A DNA stretch of 48,925 nucleotides, taken from contig JAURYB010000048.1 of NCBI GenBank assembly GCA_030654075.1, forward strand, positions 1-48,925. The letters run 5' to 3'. Under the pieces are notes generated by a model that was not told where the DNA came from, ran no database searches, and saw nothing but the letters and a program-made list of their open reading frames with translations. The DNA is from Bacteroidales bacterium. Lineage in GTDB: Bacteria; Bacteroidota; Bacteroidia; Bacteroidales; UBA4417. The position numbers and the translations under genes are program-made. Below, piece after piece: positions 14,949-23,919 of the stretch (positions are counted from its first letter, which is position 1; every line of letters starts with the position of its first letter).

Positions 14949-15893
14949 TCACCCCACCTCCAGCGTAATCAGAATAACCTCCGCCGCACAATTAAATCGT
15001 ACCGGCATTCCGCTTACACCAACGCCCCGTGATGTATAGCCAATCATTTTACCAATATTCCATTGTCCATGGTTGAATTGTTTACCCTCGAACTGGTGGC
15101 TGATGATGGGAATTCCTTCTTTCAGACAAATCTGCCCTCCATGTGTATGTCCGCACAAATAGAGGCTATATTTATTTGCGGCAGCTATTTTCGCCAATTC
15201 GGTGGTATGAACCAAAGCGATCTTAAAATCATAGCCTTTGGTTTCGAGACATAATGCTGCCTGTTCGGTATAGAAATTATACGGATCGTCAGTGCCGGTA
15301 ACCAATATCTTTTGTCCTTCTTTTTCAATCTCAACAGATTCATTAACCAGCAGTTCGAGGCCTGACTCCTTTTCATACTGCGCCATCAGGAAAGTATCGT
15401 GATTTCCCAAAACAGCAAATGTGCCATACGGAGCCTGTATATATTTGGAAAGAATTTTAAATGGCTTCAGTATATGCCTGAAAGTTCCGGAGATATCTCT
15501 ACGATAATCGCCCGTAAGGAAACAGATGTCAAACTCAAGGTTCTTGATTCTATCTCTTATCAATGTGGCGAAACCGGGAATACTATCGATATGCAGGTCG
15601 GATAAATGCAAAATCCGGAATCCATGAAAAGCTGCAGGAAGATTCGGGTATTTCAGAGTAAGATAGGTTACTGAAATGGTTTTCGCGTTCCCATTTCCTT
15701 TTCTGTAATAACCGGTAATCTTTAGTAAAACAGCAAAAACGCCAAGCAGGCGTAAAAATAAATCCCAGCGGCTTCGGCTCTTTTTTCCGTTCTTATTGCG
15801 TAAAAACCCAACATTTTCCAATATCGAGCGGGTAGCAGCCCAAACCAGGCGCTTGTCCTTACGTAATTCAGGATTATCAATGAAATGATACAT
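14949..15893 (-). CDS. calcineurin-like metallophosphoesterase (YkuE/YaeI-like)
   Basis: A 314-residue metallophosphoesterase with every metal-binding motif: SDLHID at 98-103, GDY at 128-130, GNHD at 163-166, a histidine in LVHTTE near 229, and GHTHGGQ at 248-254. Residues 1-75 include a hydrophobic stretch (LFLRLLGVFAVLLKITGYY) that may anchor it in the membrane. Relatives such as YkuE and YaeI act at the envelope on phosphodiester or phospholipid-like substrates; the substrate here is unknown. The C-terminus (YTSRGVGVSGMPVRFNCAAEV) is the family's usual ending. It is a lone leftward gene and marks the right border of the toxin-antitoxin island. Confidence 0.88.
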   Translation of the reverse strand: MYHFIDNPELRKDKRLVWAATRSILENVGFLRNKNGKKSRSRWDLFLRLLGVFAVLLKITGYYRKGNGNAKTISVTYLTLKYPNLPAAFHGFRILHLSDLHIDSIPGFATLIRDRIKNLEFDICFLTGDYRRDISGTFRHILKPFKILSKYIQAPYGTFAVLGNHDTFLMAQYEKESGLELLVNESVEIEKEGQKILVTGTDDPYNFYTEQAALCLETKGYDFKIALVHTTELAKIAAANKYSLYLCGHTHGGQICLKEGIPIISHQFEGKQFNHGQWNIGKMIGYTSRGVGVSGMPVRFNCAAEVILITLEVG

Positions 15894-15973
15894 GGGAAAT
15901 ATGTTTACCGGGTTCTTACTTTTATCCCTGACAAAGGTTAAAAAAATGCAGGAAAGAGGTCAATATTAATATC

Positions 15974-15989
15974 ACTTTTACGTAAAAGT
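15974..15989. promoter_or_regulatory. 16-bp palindrome ACTTTTACGTAAAAGT
   Basis: A perfect palindrome in the 346-base gap between the divergent metallophosphoesterase and sigma-factor genes. It could be an operator for either. Apart from this, a -7 word at 16107 and AT-rich sequence, I see nothing else in the gap. Confidence 0.35.
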
Positions 15990-16106
15990 AATAATAAGCA
16001 AAATCTACTGAATCAATTTGAAAACAGGTTTAAAGGTTGACGTTAAATGATGTTGGAGGTTTCGAAACTACTTTCCTATCAAGACAAAAAAAATATAAAA
16101 ACGACG

Positions 16107-16114
16107 TATATTTG
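16107..16114 (+). promoter_or_regulatory. -7 promoter element TATATTTG
   Basis: TATATTTG matches TAnnTTTG and would drive the sigma-factor operon with a leader of about 120 bases. The -33 region is not clear. Confidence 0.4.
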
Positions 16115-16239
16115 ATTTAAATATATAACCCAAATGGAGTATAGGTTTGTGTAAGTGCAAGAATTTAAATATTTTCACTTTTTGTAATAATTGAATAGGA
16201 ATATACGACTAACTAAACAAAAAGTCAAACCATCTAAAA

Positions 16240-16728
16240 GTGGAAAAGGAATTTATTGAATTAATAAACAGGCATCAAGGGATATTGCAGAAAATTTGCA
16301 ATATCTATTTCTATCGAAATCCATACAAGGAGGATTCCTATCAAGAAATGTTGATCAGGCTATGGAAATCGTATCCAGATTTTAAAAATCAATCAGCTTT
16401 TTCCACATGGCTATATAGAGTTGCTTTAAATACAGCGATTGACATTATTCGCAAACAGAGCCTACGACCATTACACGCTGAATTATCGAACATTGAATAC
16501 AATATACCTGATAAAGATCAAAATACAGAATCCGACAAAAAAGATAAACTTTATCAGGCAATCAATTGCCTATCCGACATAGAAAAAGCAATAATAATAT
16601 TGCATTTAGAAGATTACAATTATAAGGAAATAGCCGAAATAATAGGTATCTCCGAAAGCAATACCGGTGTAAAAATCAACAGAATAAAGTGTCAATTACT
16701 TAAAATATTGGGAGATGGACAAAATTGA
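16240..16728 (+). CDS. ECF-type RNA polymerase sigma factor
   Basis: A 162-residue sigma-70 family member. Region 2 is seen in EDSYQEMLIRLWKSYPDF (about 31-48) and FSTWLYRVALNTAIDIIRK (54-72). Region 4 is LSDIEKAIIILHLEDYNYKEIAEIIGI plus VKINRIKCQLLKIL (about 105-155). The start is GTG; no nearer ATG keeps region 2 complete. The stop lies 14 bases inside the next gene, which encodes a membrane protein, so the pair is co-translated. ECF factors of this layout redirect polymerase to envelope or stress genes and are held by a membrane partner. The partner here is not a classical FecR-type anti-sigma factor. Confidence 0.88.
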   Translation: MEKEFIELINRHQGILQKICNIYFYRNPYKEDSYQEMLIRLWKSYPDFKNQSAFSTWLYRVALNTAIDIIRKQSLRPLHAELSNIEYNIPDKDQNTESDKKDKLYQAINCLSDIEKAIIILHLEDYNYKEIAEIIGISESNTGVKINRIKCQLLKILGDGQN

Positions 16729-17347
16729 TTTAAAAAAAATGTGGAGTGAAACACACGCTAAAATTCAGGAAAACATTTACGATAACGTTACATTCAGTAA
16801 AACGTTAAAGATGAATCACAGTAAAATTATAACCAAAGTCCTATCCGACTTAAAATTGAAAATAGTTGGGTATTCACTGTTAGTACTGATCTTCATAGGC
16901 TTGATGATATATGTATTGGCATACCTCGGCATACATTTATCGGCAAATACTTTAGTTTTGTTTTCATTCATCGGTTTATTCTTTATGATAAGAATATCAT
17001 CAGAAATTAACAGATTATTAGTACTGACAAAAACGTCAAATAATTTATCAGTTAAAGAATCCATCTACTTTTTTCGAAAGAAATTGATTAGAATAAAAAC
17101 AGTTGATTTTTTATCATACCTTTTCTATTTCTACACATTGGCAATCTGGTCAATGTGCAGTTACATTAAGGATATAGGCGGGTTTAAAAATATTCTTTTT
17201 GGCGAAGCATTTCAAACACTACTGATGATCATCATTATAATACTGCTTTCGATTCCATGGTTGATTAAATATCAACACAACCGGAGATACAGAAAATTAT
17301 ATTCAAATCTTAATGATTCCGCCAATTTTCTTGATGCTGCGACGTAA
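16715..17347 (+). CDS. membrane protein, probable anti-sigma partner
   Basis: A 210-residue protein with a cytosolic N-terminus (MDKIDLKKMWSETHAKIQEN, about 45 residues) followed by about four membrane helices (roughly 50-70, 75-92, 133-152, 163-183) and a short basic tail (KYQHNRRYRKLY). The gene overlaps the ECF sigma gene by 14 bases. An N-terminal soluble segment next to membrane helices, in an overlapping sigma operon, fits an anti-sigma factor. No FecR, RskA or zinc anti-sigma motif (HxxxCxxC) is visible. I do not recognise the family, and the regulatory role is inferred from position. Confidence 0.6.
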   Translation: MDKIDLKKMWSETHAKIQENIYDNVTFSKTLKMNHSKIITKVLSDLKLKIVGYSLLVLIFIGLMIYVLAYLGIHLSANTLVLFSFIGLFFMIRISSEINRLLVLTKTSNNLSVKESIYFFRKKLIRIKTVDFLSYLFYFYTLAIWSMCSYIKDIGGFKNILFGEAFQTLLMIIIIILLSIPWLIKYQHNRRYRKLYSNLNDSANFLDAAT

Positions 17348-17442
17348 CCTGATTTTTCAGCTAACATGAATATTATCAGATAGTAACAAAACAATTTATA
17401 GACTTGTATTATAAATGTTTTAGTAGTTTACGCTACCTGACA

Positions 17443-18219
17443 TTACTCCTCCCCCAACACCACAAATACATCGTTATCCATTGCCACTCCCAGTAACGAA
17501 GCCGCTTTGCCCCGGTTTACAGCAATCTGCAGATATCCATTGGAAGCAAACAAAGCGCATGTAAACCCTTCGCGAACGTCACCATAGGCTTTAACCAGAG
17601 GTATGGTATCTTTTTTACAGATGATCCTGTATGGATTCTTCCCAAGGCAATCCCGTACAAACATATCTGTAATATTTACGAAAATGTTTTCATAATTATC
17701 GATATGCATAACCTTGCCGTAAATGGTTTTCCCGTCGAAATCAGGTTGCAGCAGCGTTTTCGGGTTGAGCGATTGCAATGGTTCGCCTAAAGTGTCCATA
17801 TCAGTTCCCTGTGCCAGTAAAGCTGCAACCTTGGCAAACCTGTCGCGGGCCGGGAAAGTAAAATACCCCGAATCCTGGTTAATGGATATCGAAATGATTT
17901 TTTCAGGTACTTTATCCAGGATCAGCGAGATTAAACCGGTATCGGCACAAATAAAATAATGGCCTTCGGATTTTACGATCACATGCGGATGTTTGTCGGA
18001 CTCAATGGAATCCACTCCAATAATATGAATGGTACCTTCAGGAAAACTATGCCATGCATTGCGCATCACAAACGAAGCGTGTTTTATATCAAAAAGCCTG
18101 ATGTTGTGCGAAATATCAACTATTACTGCTCCGGAAATACGGCTGAGTATTGCACCTTTTACCGAAGCCACATAATGATCGGTAAGTCCCCAGTCGCTCA
18201 GCAGTGTGATAATTGGCAT
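17443..18219 (-). CDS. S-adenosylmethionine hydrolase (DUF62 / SAM hydroxide adenosyltransferase)
   Basis: A 258-residue member of the family that splits SAM to adenosine and methionine using water; fluorinase and chlorinase are relatives. The N-terminus has ITLLSDWGLTDHYVASVKG, with conserved Asp9 and Asp14, then IVDISHNIRLFDIKHASF. PHVIVKSEGHYFICADTGLISLI and TFPARDRFAKVAALLAQG follow. The C-terminal barrel has IDNYENIFVNIT. I see no sign of the fluorinase-specific insertion, so hydrolysis is most likely. The gene is divergent from phoH across a 304-base gap. Confidence 0.85.
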   Translation of the reverse strand: MPIITLLSDWGLTDHYVASVKGAILSRISGAVIVDISHNIRLFDIKHASFVMRNAWHSFPEGTIHIIGVDSIESDKHPHVIVKSEGHYFICADTGLISLILDKVPEKIISISINQDSGYFTFPARDRFAKVAALLAQGTDMDTLGEPLQSLNPKTLLQPDFDGKTIYGKVMHIDNYENIFVNITDMFVRDCLGKNPYRIICKKDTIPLVKAYGDVREGFTCALFASNGYLQIAVNRGKAASLLGVAMDNDVFVVLGEE

Positions 18220-18232
18220 TATTTTTATTAGT

Positions 18233-18400
18233 TAATGGAAAATGGGTAATGGAAAATGGGTATGGTTAATTGTTAATGGAAAATAGTTAATGGTGGGATG
18301 AAACAGGTGATTGGTTATGTCTTGAAATTATAGATTTCGGATTTCAGTAATTGTGACTTACTATTTTCTATTTTTCTATTTTCTATTTTTCTATTCCCTC
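18233..18400. repeat. low-complexity word repeats GGAAAATGGTTAAT / TTTCTATT
   Basis: The SAM hydrolase-phoH gap contains repeated GTTAATGGAAAATGG words (18233-18295) and, facing them, TTTTCTATTTTTCTATTTTC words (18364-18395). The arms are partly complementary and could snap back. The same vocabulary recurs at 5815-5850, 32420-32460, 36910-36960, 38337-38437 and 48755-48825. Confidence 0.6.
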
Positions 18401-18475
18401 AACACTTCAGAATACTTCCAACCACTAAGCAGCATCAAAAGTAAAAAATATCCGCGGATAATATGGAATTAACAT

Positions 18476-18483
18476 TAATTTTG
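18476..18483 (+). promoter_or_regulatory. -7 promoter element TAATTTTG
   Basis: TAATTTTG matches TAnnTTTG, 40 bases before the phoH ATG. Confidence 0.5.
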
Positions 18484-18523
18484 TGTGGTAGTACAAACAT
18501 TCCCTTACAACTGATTTTTATAC

Positions 18524-19474
18524 ATGACCGAAAGCACTTTTTCACTTGAATCATACAGCCCGCTTGAAATTTTTGGCATCAACGACCGTAACATCAACCT
18601 GTTGCGCGAACTTTTCCCCAAATTAAAAATAATTGCCCGCGACGATATTCTTCGCGTTAACGGTGATGAAACTGAAATAGAAACGTTTTCCCTCTTGTTC
18701 TCTTCCATGCTGATGTTTTTTGATAATTACGGGAAGCTTGATGAAGATGACATTCAAAAACTGGCGGGAAATGGGAATGCCAACGAAGTAATTTCCACTT
18801 TTCGCGAAGCAAATGCTGATGTACTGGTGCATGGCAAAAACGGGATGATGATACGCGCCCGCACAATCAACCAGTCACGCATGGTTGAAAGCATTGCCGA
18901 GAACGATATGATTTTTGCCATTGGCCCTGCCGGAACCGGAAAAACCTATACCGCGGTAGCTCTTGCTGTACGGGCGTTGAAAAACAAAGAAGTTCGCCGT
19001 ATTGTGTTGACCCGTCCTGCCGTTGAAGCCGGTGAAAACCTGGGATTCCTTCCCGGCGATCTGAAAGACAAACTTGATCCGTATCTTCAGCCTTTGTACG
19101 ATGCGCTCCGGGATATGATCCCGACGCAAAAGCTGGTCGGATACCTCGAAGACGGAACCATAGAAATTGCGCCTCTGGCATTTATGCGCGGCCGAACACT
19201 CGAAAACGCCTTTGCCATTCTCGACGAAGCACAAAACTGTACCGAAGGACAGCTAAAAATGTTTGTTACCCGCATGGGACGTTCCTCCAAATTTGTAATC
19301 ACCGGTGATATAACCCAGATCGACCTGCCGCGCAATCAAAACTCAGGACTGGTTCAGGCGATGAAAATCCTGAAAAATATCAAAGGAATTGATTTTATTA
19401 CTCTCGATATCCGCGATGTGGTGCGGCACAAACTGGTGACAAGGATTATCAATGCTTACGAGAAGAAGGATTAG
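18524..19474 (+). CDS. PhoH family ATPase
   Basis: A 316-residue cytosolic ATPase of the PhoH family. The N-terminal third is the PhoH-like lead (about 1-115). Walker A GPAGTGKT is at 134-141, VLTRPAVEAGENLGFLPGD at 161-179 is the family signature, and AILDEAQN at 231-238 is Walker B. GDITQIDLPRNQNSGL completes the helicase-like sensor region. PhoH proteins are linked to phosphate stress and RNA metabolism (YbeZ works with the endonuclease YbeY); the exact role here is unknown. Its neighbours, SAM hydrolase and purC, often lie close to phoH in Bacteroidota, as far as I recall. Confidence 0.9.
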   Translation: MTESTFSLESYSPLEIFGINDRNINLLRELFPKLKIIARDDILRVNGDETEIETFSLLFSSMLMFFDNYGKLDEDDIQKLAGNGNANEVISTFREANADVLVHGKNGMMIRARTINQSRMVESIAENDMIFAIGPAGTGKTYTAVALAVRALKNKEVRRIVLTRPAVEAGENLGFLPGDLKDKLDPYLQPLYDALRDMIPTQKLVGYLEDGTIEIAPLAFMRGRTLENAFAILDEAQNCTEGQLKMFVTRMGRSSKFVITGDITQIDLPRNQNSGLVQAMKILKNIKGIDFITLDIRDVVRHKLVTRIINAYEKKD

Positions 19475-19569
19475 TTTAATGCATCTATAAGTATTTCATT
19501 TTCATATTGTAAAACAATTCACCAACTATATACGTTCTTTTATTTCAAACCCATTTGAGAAGTGACACT

Positions 19570-21531
19570 ATGCGGAAAAACAAGTATATCATTTTTCTGA
19601 TCCTCCTTTTTCATCTAACTTTTTCCCATGCCCAGCAATCATTACTTTCAGGAGCTGTAGATCAATTTAATGCTGAAGCGCGTAAGTCGCAGGCGTGGAA
19701 TTTTTCCAATTCTATTAAAAGCAAGATTACACAGCAGCCTTTTGAAAGTGGCGTTAAACAATACCTGGAAAAATTCCATTCCACACAGTTCCTGGACAAG
19801 GTCCGAAAGAAAGCGTTTACTACCGACAGTATACTGATTATAGGCGCGACTCCCGGTGATTCACTGATAATTACCGGCAACTGGCTTTGTAAAGTTGATA
19901 TCCTGGTTTTTGGAGATGGGAAGTTACGGTTTAAGAACGCTAATGCTACCCTGTTAGGAAACCTTTATGTATGGGGCGAAAAAGCTGAAATTACTGCTGA
20001 TTCATCAAACTTTTATATCCCGCAACTCTATTTTTATCAGCGGGCGATTGTGGCAGCCGGGGCGGGAAAAGTGAGATTTAATCATGTAACTCTTGATTTC
20101 AGCGGACTTTCGCACAATATAGTAGCCGCCGATTCATCAACCTTCGAATTTACGGATGTAAAAAAGGTAGGTTTCACCACGAACGGGCTCTCAGGTAAAG
20201 CAAAGTATTCCATCAACGGCACAAACCTGGCAGGTGAATTTGTGATCGGCGACAAGTGCCAGCTTGATTTTCACAATGCCAATACCGTACTTTTATGGCA
20301 CGAAGTACCTCCGAATGGGGTGTTTCATTTCAACTTCCCTCCTGCCGGTAATGTTGCGTCCTATAATTTCAATCCCCATCTGCCCGGTATCGGGAATATA
20401 GATTACCAGATCAAGCTTGAAAACTGTAGCGATGTGATGTGGGCCTTAATGCCGGCTGATGGTTCGGACATTGATGTTATGGATTCCAAAATCCGCGCCA
20501 TCGGATTATGGTTCCTGGCACCTGACTCAGTGGCAGTAAGCGGATTAGTGAATAATTCTACATATACCGATTTTACTGCTTCACTTAGCGACAGGAGCCT
20601 CAGGCTCAGAAACAGTTCAGTGCAAACCTGGAACCTTTATTCAATGAAGAAGAGCAAAATTTCTGTGCAGGGCTGCATTGTGGGCGAAATCGGTGCTATG
20701 GGAACTTCCCAGGTTCGGACCAACTCAGTGTTTGTTGACGGAAGTGGCGGATATATGTGGGCTAACGATACTTCATTTTTTATGGCTTTTTCCACACCGC
20801 TAACCACAAGTGTGCGCAGTGAGCGAAACGGAATTATGATTTTCGCTTATTCGCCTCTCAATTTCGGTACAGCTACCGCTTTGGGAAATTCAACTTTACT
20901 TTCCATTCAGTCGTCGTTGCCTGAAGAACCAGTTGCCTACGATAATGCAAGCGTATGGAATGTCAATATATTACAACCATCATCAGGAATCAGCAATTCG
21001 ATCATTCCGATCACCGGGTACGCGCTTATTGACCGGACTCCAACAAGCGATCATGCTGATATGGCCTGGTACCAGATCTATTTTTCGGTACCCGGAAATG
21101 ATTCCCTAAAAGAAATCACCTCCAAAATAAGCATTGAGAAACGAAATGAAACACTTGCGGAATGGAATACTACAGGCCTAAAACCCGGCCAATACCTACT
21201 TCATATTTTTGTATCTGACGCATCAATAAATCCTGTAATTGTTGAGGCAGTGCGCGCATTTACGCTGAATCCCGGCATCGTCGGAATTGAAAACCGGAAT
21301 ACCTCAGGTGTAAAGGTTTACCCGAATCCTGTTTCAAATATCCTGCATATTAACACTCAGTGGGAAAAATATTATGCGACAATCATTAACAGCAACGGAA
21401 TTACGATTTGGCAAGGAATTCATGATCAGAATCCGGCAGATATTGATATGACAGCGTTCCCTTCAGGATTATATGTCTTAAAGCTGAATCATGATCAGGA
21501 AATATCTGTTTCGAAAATCATAAAACAATAA
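19570..21531 (+). CDS. secreted protein with type IX secretion C-terminal domain
   Basis: A 653-residue secreted protein. The signal peptide is MRKNKYIIFLILLFHLTFSHAQ. A long beta-rich body follows, with repeated short strands and asparagine turns that resemble a right-handed beta helix (for example NSTYTDFTASLSDRSLRLRN). An Ig-like stretch lies near 500-560, and the C-terminal type A sorting domain reads VKVYPNPVSNILHINTQW to GLYVLKLNHDQE. The sorting domain directs export through the type IX system and surface attachment. I chose the ATG at 19570 because the upstream TTG would put charged residues before the signal peptide. No catalytic motif is recognised; adhesion or polysaccharide binding is possible. 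Confidence 0.8.
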   Translation: MRKNKYIIFLILLFHLTFSHAQQSLLSGAVDQFNAEARKSQAWNFSNSIKSKITQQPFESGVKQYLEKFHSTQFLDKVRKKAFTTDSILIIGATPGDSLIITGNWLCKVDILVFGDGKLRFKNANATLLGNLYVWGEKAEITADSSNFYIPQLYFYQRAIVAAGAGKVRFNHVTLDFSGLSHNIVAADSSTFEFTDVKKVGFTTNGLSGKAKYSINGTNLAGEFVIGDKCQLDFHNANTVLLWHEVPPNGVFHFNFPPAGNVASYNFNPHLPGIGNIDYQIKLENCSDVMWALMPADGSDIDVMDSKIRAIGLWFLAPDSVAVSGLVNNSTYTDFTASLSDRSLRLRNSSVQTWNLYSMKKSKISVQGCIVGEIGAMGTSQVRTNSVFVDGSGGYMWANDTSFFMAFSTPLTTSVRSERNGIMIFAYSPLNFGTATALGNSTLLSIQSSLPEEPVAYDNASVWNVNILQPSSGISNSIIPITGYALIDRTPTSDHADMAWYQIYFSVPGNDSLKEITSKISIEKRNETLAEWNTTGLKPGQYLLHIFVSDASINPVIVEAVRAFTLNPGIVGIENRNTSGVKVYPNPVSNILHINTQWEKYYATIINSNGITIWQGIHDQNPADIDMTAFPSGLYVLKLNHDQEISVSKIIKQ

Positions 21532-21646
21532 ATTTAAACGCAGACAGAATTTCTTCTTTTCCGGATAATCCGACTTATTAACATCATTGTTGAAAACATT
21601 CAGTGACAATGCTCCGTTTGGGAATTTCTTACAACCAAATCCTTTG

Positions 21647-21654
21647 TAATTTTG
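21647..21654 (+). promoter_or_regulatory. -7 promoter element TAATTTTG
   Basis: TAATTTTG matches TAnnTTTG and lies 58 bases before the purC ATG. It gives purC its own promoter, independent of the secreted-protein gene upstream. Confidence 0.5.
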
Positions 21655-21711
21655 CGGTTCTGAAAATTAATCCGAATCCTTAAGTAAACCTGTTTAAAAA
21701 CAACAACTCAT

Positions 21712-22665
21712 ATGCAAAACGCCATCACACGCACCGATTTCACCTTTCCGGGAATGAAAAGCCTTTATATCGGTAAAGTCCGCGACGTGTATAATATCGA
21801 CGACGAATTACTGATTATGGTTACCAGCGATCGTATTTCAGCATTCGATGTGGTGCTGCCACGAGCAATTCCTTACAAAGGACAGGTTTTAAACCAAATA
21901 GCTTCAAAGTTCCTGGACGATACCTCGGATATAGTTCCAAACTGGAAAATAGCCACACCCGACCCTATGGTTACTGTCGGCCGCCTTTGCGAACCTTTTA
22001 AAGTGGAAATGGTGATCCGCGGCTACCTCAGCGGTCATGCCTGGCGTGAATACAAAGACGGGAAACGCAGCATCTGCGGAATTCCTATGCCTGACGGCAT
22101 GAAAGAGAATGATATGTTTCCCAATCCTATCATCACTCCTACTACCAAAGCATCCGTTGGCCACGATGAGGATATCTCGAAAGAAGAAATCCTGAAACAA
22201 AATATTGTTAGCCCCGAAGATTATGCAATGCTCGAAAAATACACCATGGCAATTTTCGAACGTGGCACCCAGATTGCTAACGGAATGGGATTGATCCTGG
22301 TTGACACCAAATATGAATTCGGAAAGGCAAATGGCGAAATATTCCTGATCGACGAGATTCACACGCCCGACTCATCCAGATATTTCTACAAAGAAGGATA
22401 CGAAGATCGCCAGGCAAGAGGTGAAGCTCAAAAGCAGCTTTCGAAAGAATTCGTACGCGAATGGCTGATGGCTAATGGTTTCCAGGGCAAGGATGGACAA
22501 CAGGTTCCTGTTATGGACGATGATTTTGTAAACCTGGTTTCGGAACGCTATATCGAATTGTACGAGAATATTACCGGTGATAAATTTGAACGTGCTGATG
22601 TAACAAACGTTCCGGCTCGTGTTGAGAGTAATATCAGTAAATTTCTGGAGGCATATTACAGGTAG
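21712..22665 (+). CDS. purC: phosphoribosylaminoimidazole-succinocarboxamide synthase
   Basis: A 317-residue SAICAR synthetase of the longer type. It ligates aspartate to CAIR with ATP in de novo purine synthesis. Recognisable motifs: [11 protein letters not shown] near the N-terminus, [41 protein letters not shown] and [31 protein letters not shown]. The C-terminus extends past the core, as usual for this phylum. The gene appears complete and has its own promoter. It ends just before a cluster of low-complexity repeats. Confidence 0.95.
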   Translation: MQNAITRTDFTFPGMKSLYIGKVRDVYNIDDELLIMVTSDRISAFDVVLPRAIPYKGQVLNQIASKFLDDTSDIVPNWKIATPDPMVTVGRLCEPFKVEMVIRGYLSGHAWREYKDGKRSICGIPMPDGMKENDMFPNPIITPTTKASVGHDEDISKEEILKQNIVSPEDYAMLEKYTMAIFERGTQIANGMGLILVDTKYEFGKANGEIFLIDEIHTPDSSRYFYKEGYEDRQARGEAQKQLSKEFVREWLMANGFQGKDGQQVPVMDDDFVNLVSERYIELYENITGDKFERADVTNVPARVESNISKFLEAYYR

Positions 22666-22670
22666 AGAAT

Positions 22671-22775
22671 GTGGGAATTTGAGGATTTGAAAATTTGAGA
22701 ATGAATTGATTTTGAAATTTGAGACTTGCGTCCCCCCTGTTCACTATTCACTTTTCACTTTTCACTATTCACTAC
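22671..22775. repeat. word repeats GAAAATTTGAGAA and TTCACTATTCAC
   Basis: Directly after purC come GGGAATTTGAGGATTTGAAA-type words (22671-22725), then TTCACTATTCACTTTTCAC words (22740-22773) that reach the end of the convergent SirB1-like gene. The TTCACTATT family is repeated at 44694-44720. Confidence 0.55.
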
Positions 22776-23653
22776 TTCCCCAGTATCCTGATAAATTTCT
22801 TCAGTTCCACCGCCTTTTCTTTCATCCCACTGTCGATGTACGCTTTCATCAGGTCGTAGCACCAGCGTTTAAGTACTGTGATATTATCAGCAGGCTTAAA
22901 ACAATTTAAAGAGGGTACAATGCCGGCTTTTTCAAGGTATAAGAGTATTTCTTTCCGTGTAAAAACCGCTCCCATGGCAAACGGGTTAATATAAAACTTA
23001 ACCTCGCTGGTAGGTTTATAATCGTCCTTGAAATCGGAAGGCACATGAGTAAAACAGGCGATAAAATTCCCTGTCAGATCAACGCCTTTAATGGGCAGGT
23101 TTAGTTTCTGAGCAACAATAATATAAAGTATTCCGATTGAAACCGCGTTCCCATGTTTCGACTGTAAAAGGTTATTCAAAAAATAATGATCAGGTACATG
23201 AATATCTGCAATCTCACCTCCGATTTCAATTACACCAAACAGCATATGGTTGAGAACCTTTACTTTCTCCAGGCTGGTAAGATTTTCATTTAACTCTATC
23301 CATACGGAGCGGGTAAGTTTATTCAGGTTAGCCAGTAATTTTTCTTCTTCCAGGTTAGGATATTGAAACCTGGTGGCAATCAGGTAACCACGAAGCAAGT
23401 CTTGCCCGCCTGATGCAACCCAGGCCTCCAAATCGTGGTACAGCCCGTCATATTGAAGGCTATGCACAAGTTCTTCGATCCGCTGACGGGTCAGGTTATC
23501 ATTTGTATTAAACCAGGCTTCTTCGAGTGGTTCAACAGCAGGCAGTCCAAGTGTAAGAATTTCATTGCTTACCTGATGAAATGCTTCCTGGTCAGGATCA
23601 TCAAGCAAATGAATCAACAAGTTAAGATGGTCCATATCAAAAGCGTCAGGCAT
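22772..23653 (-). CDS. SirB1-like transglutaminase-family protein
   Basis: A 293-residue cytosolic protein. Residues 1-80 look helical and HEAT-like (EILTLGLPAVEPLEEAW). The central part, KVLNHMLFGVIEIGGEI to FLNNLLQSKHGNAVSIGILYIIVAQKLNLPI, is the SirB1/transglutaminase-like core. The family usually has an RxGNPxSL-type loop; here it is KHGNAVSIG, followed by GVDLTGNFIACF. The helical C-terminus (LKRWCYDLMKAYI) resembles the tetratricopeptide tail of SirB1 proteins. No clear Cys-His-Asp triad is visible, so peptidase activity is doubtful. It is convergent with purC. Confidence 0.72.
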   Translation of the reverse strand: MPDAFDMDHLNLLIHLLDDPDQEAFHQVSNEILTLGLPAVEPLEEAWFNTNDNLTRQRIEELVHSLQYDGLYHDLEAWVASGGQDLLRGYLIATRFQYPNLEEEKLLANLNKLTRSVWIELNENLTSLEKVKVLNHMLFGVIEIGGEIADIHVPDHYFLNNLLQSKHGNAVSIGILYIIVAQKLNLPIKGVDLTGNFIACFTHVPSDFKDDYKPTSEVKFYINPFAMGAVFTRKEILLYLEKAGIVPSLNCFKPADNITVLKRWCYDLMKAYIDSGMKEKAVELKKFIRILGK

Positions 23654-23796
23654 TGGTTTTTGGGTTGCTTAAAATTACGGCGCTTCTTTATCGACTGATA
23701 ATGGTTTGAGAATTAGTTTTCAACAAACAGAGGTTGAAATCTATGCTGACGAATGAAATGATGCTGATTAATGAAATGGGGAAAGTAAACTACCCC

Positions 23797-23835
23797 GGAA
23801 ACAAAAACCCTGAAGGAATAATTCCTACAGGGTTT
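23797..23835 (-). terminator. hairpin terminator for the CotH gene
   Basis: AAACCCTG-A-AGGAAT at 23805-23819 pairs with ATTCCT-A-CAGGGTTT at 23821-23835. Read leftward, the stem is followed by TTTTTGTTT, so it ends the CotH transcript about 85 bases after its stop. Confidence 0.75.
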
Positions 23836-23919
23836 CTGTGTTATCTTCAGGAAAAAGAGAAAGTATATGAAGATCAGATTTATAAAAAGCAGAACGATAA
23901 ATCTTCTTCCGGGTATTTA

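Noticed and set aside
18233..18400. Word repeats as a CRISPR array
   Set aside because: Repeats are 6-14 bases, irregularly spaced and without unique spacers; no cas genes are present.
21904..22362. 152-codon leftward open frame inside purC
   Set aside because: Shadow of the well-conserved purC gene on the other strand.
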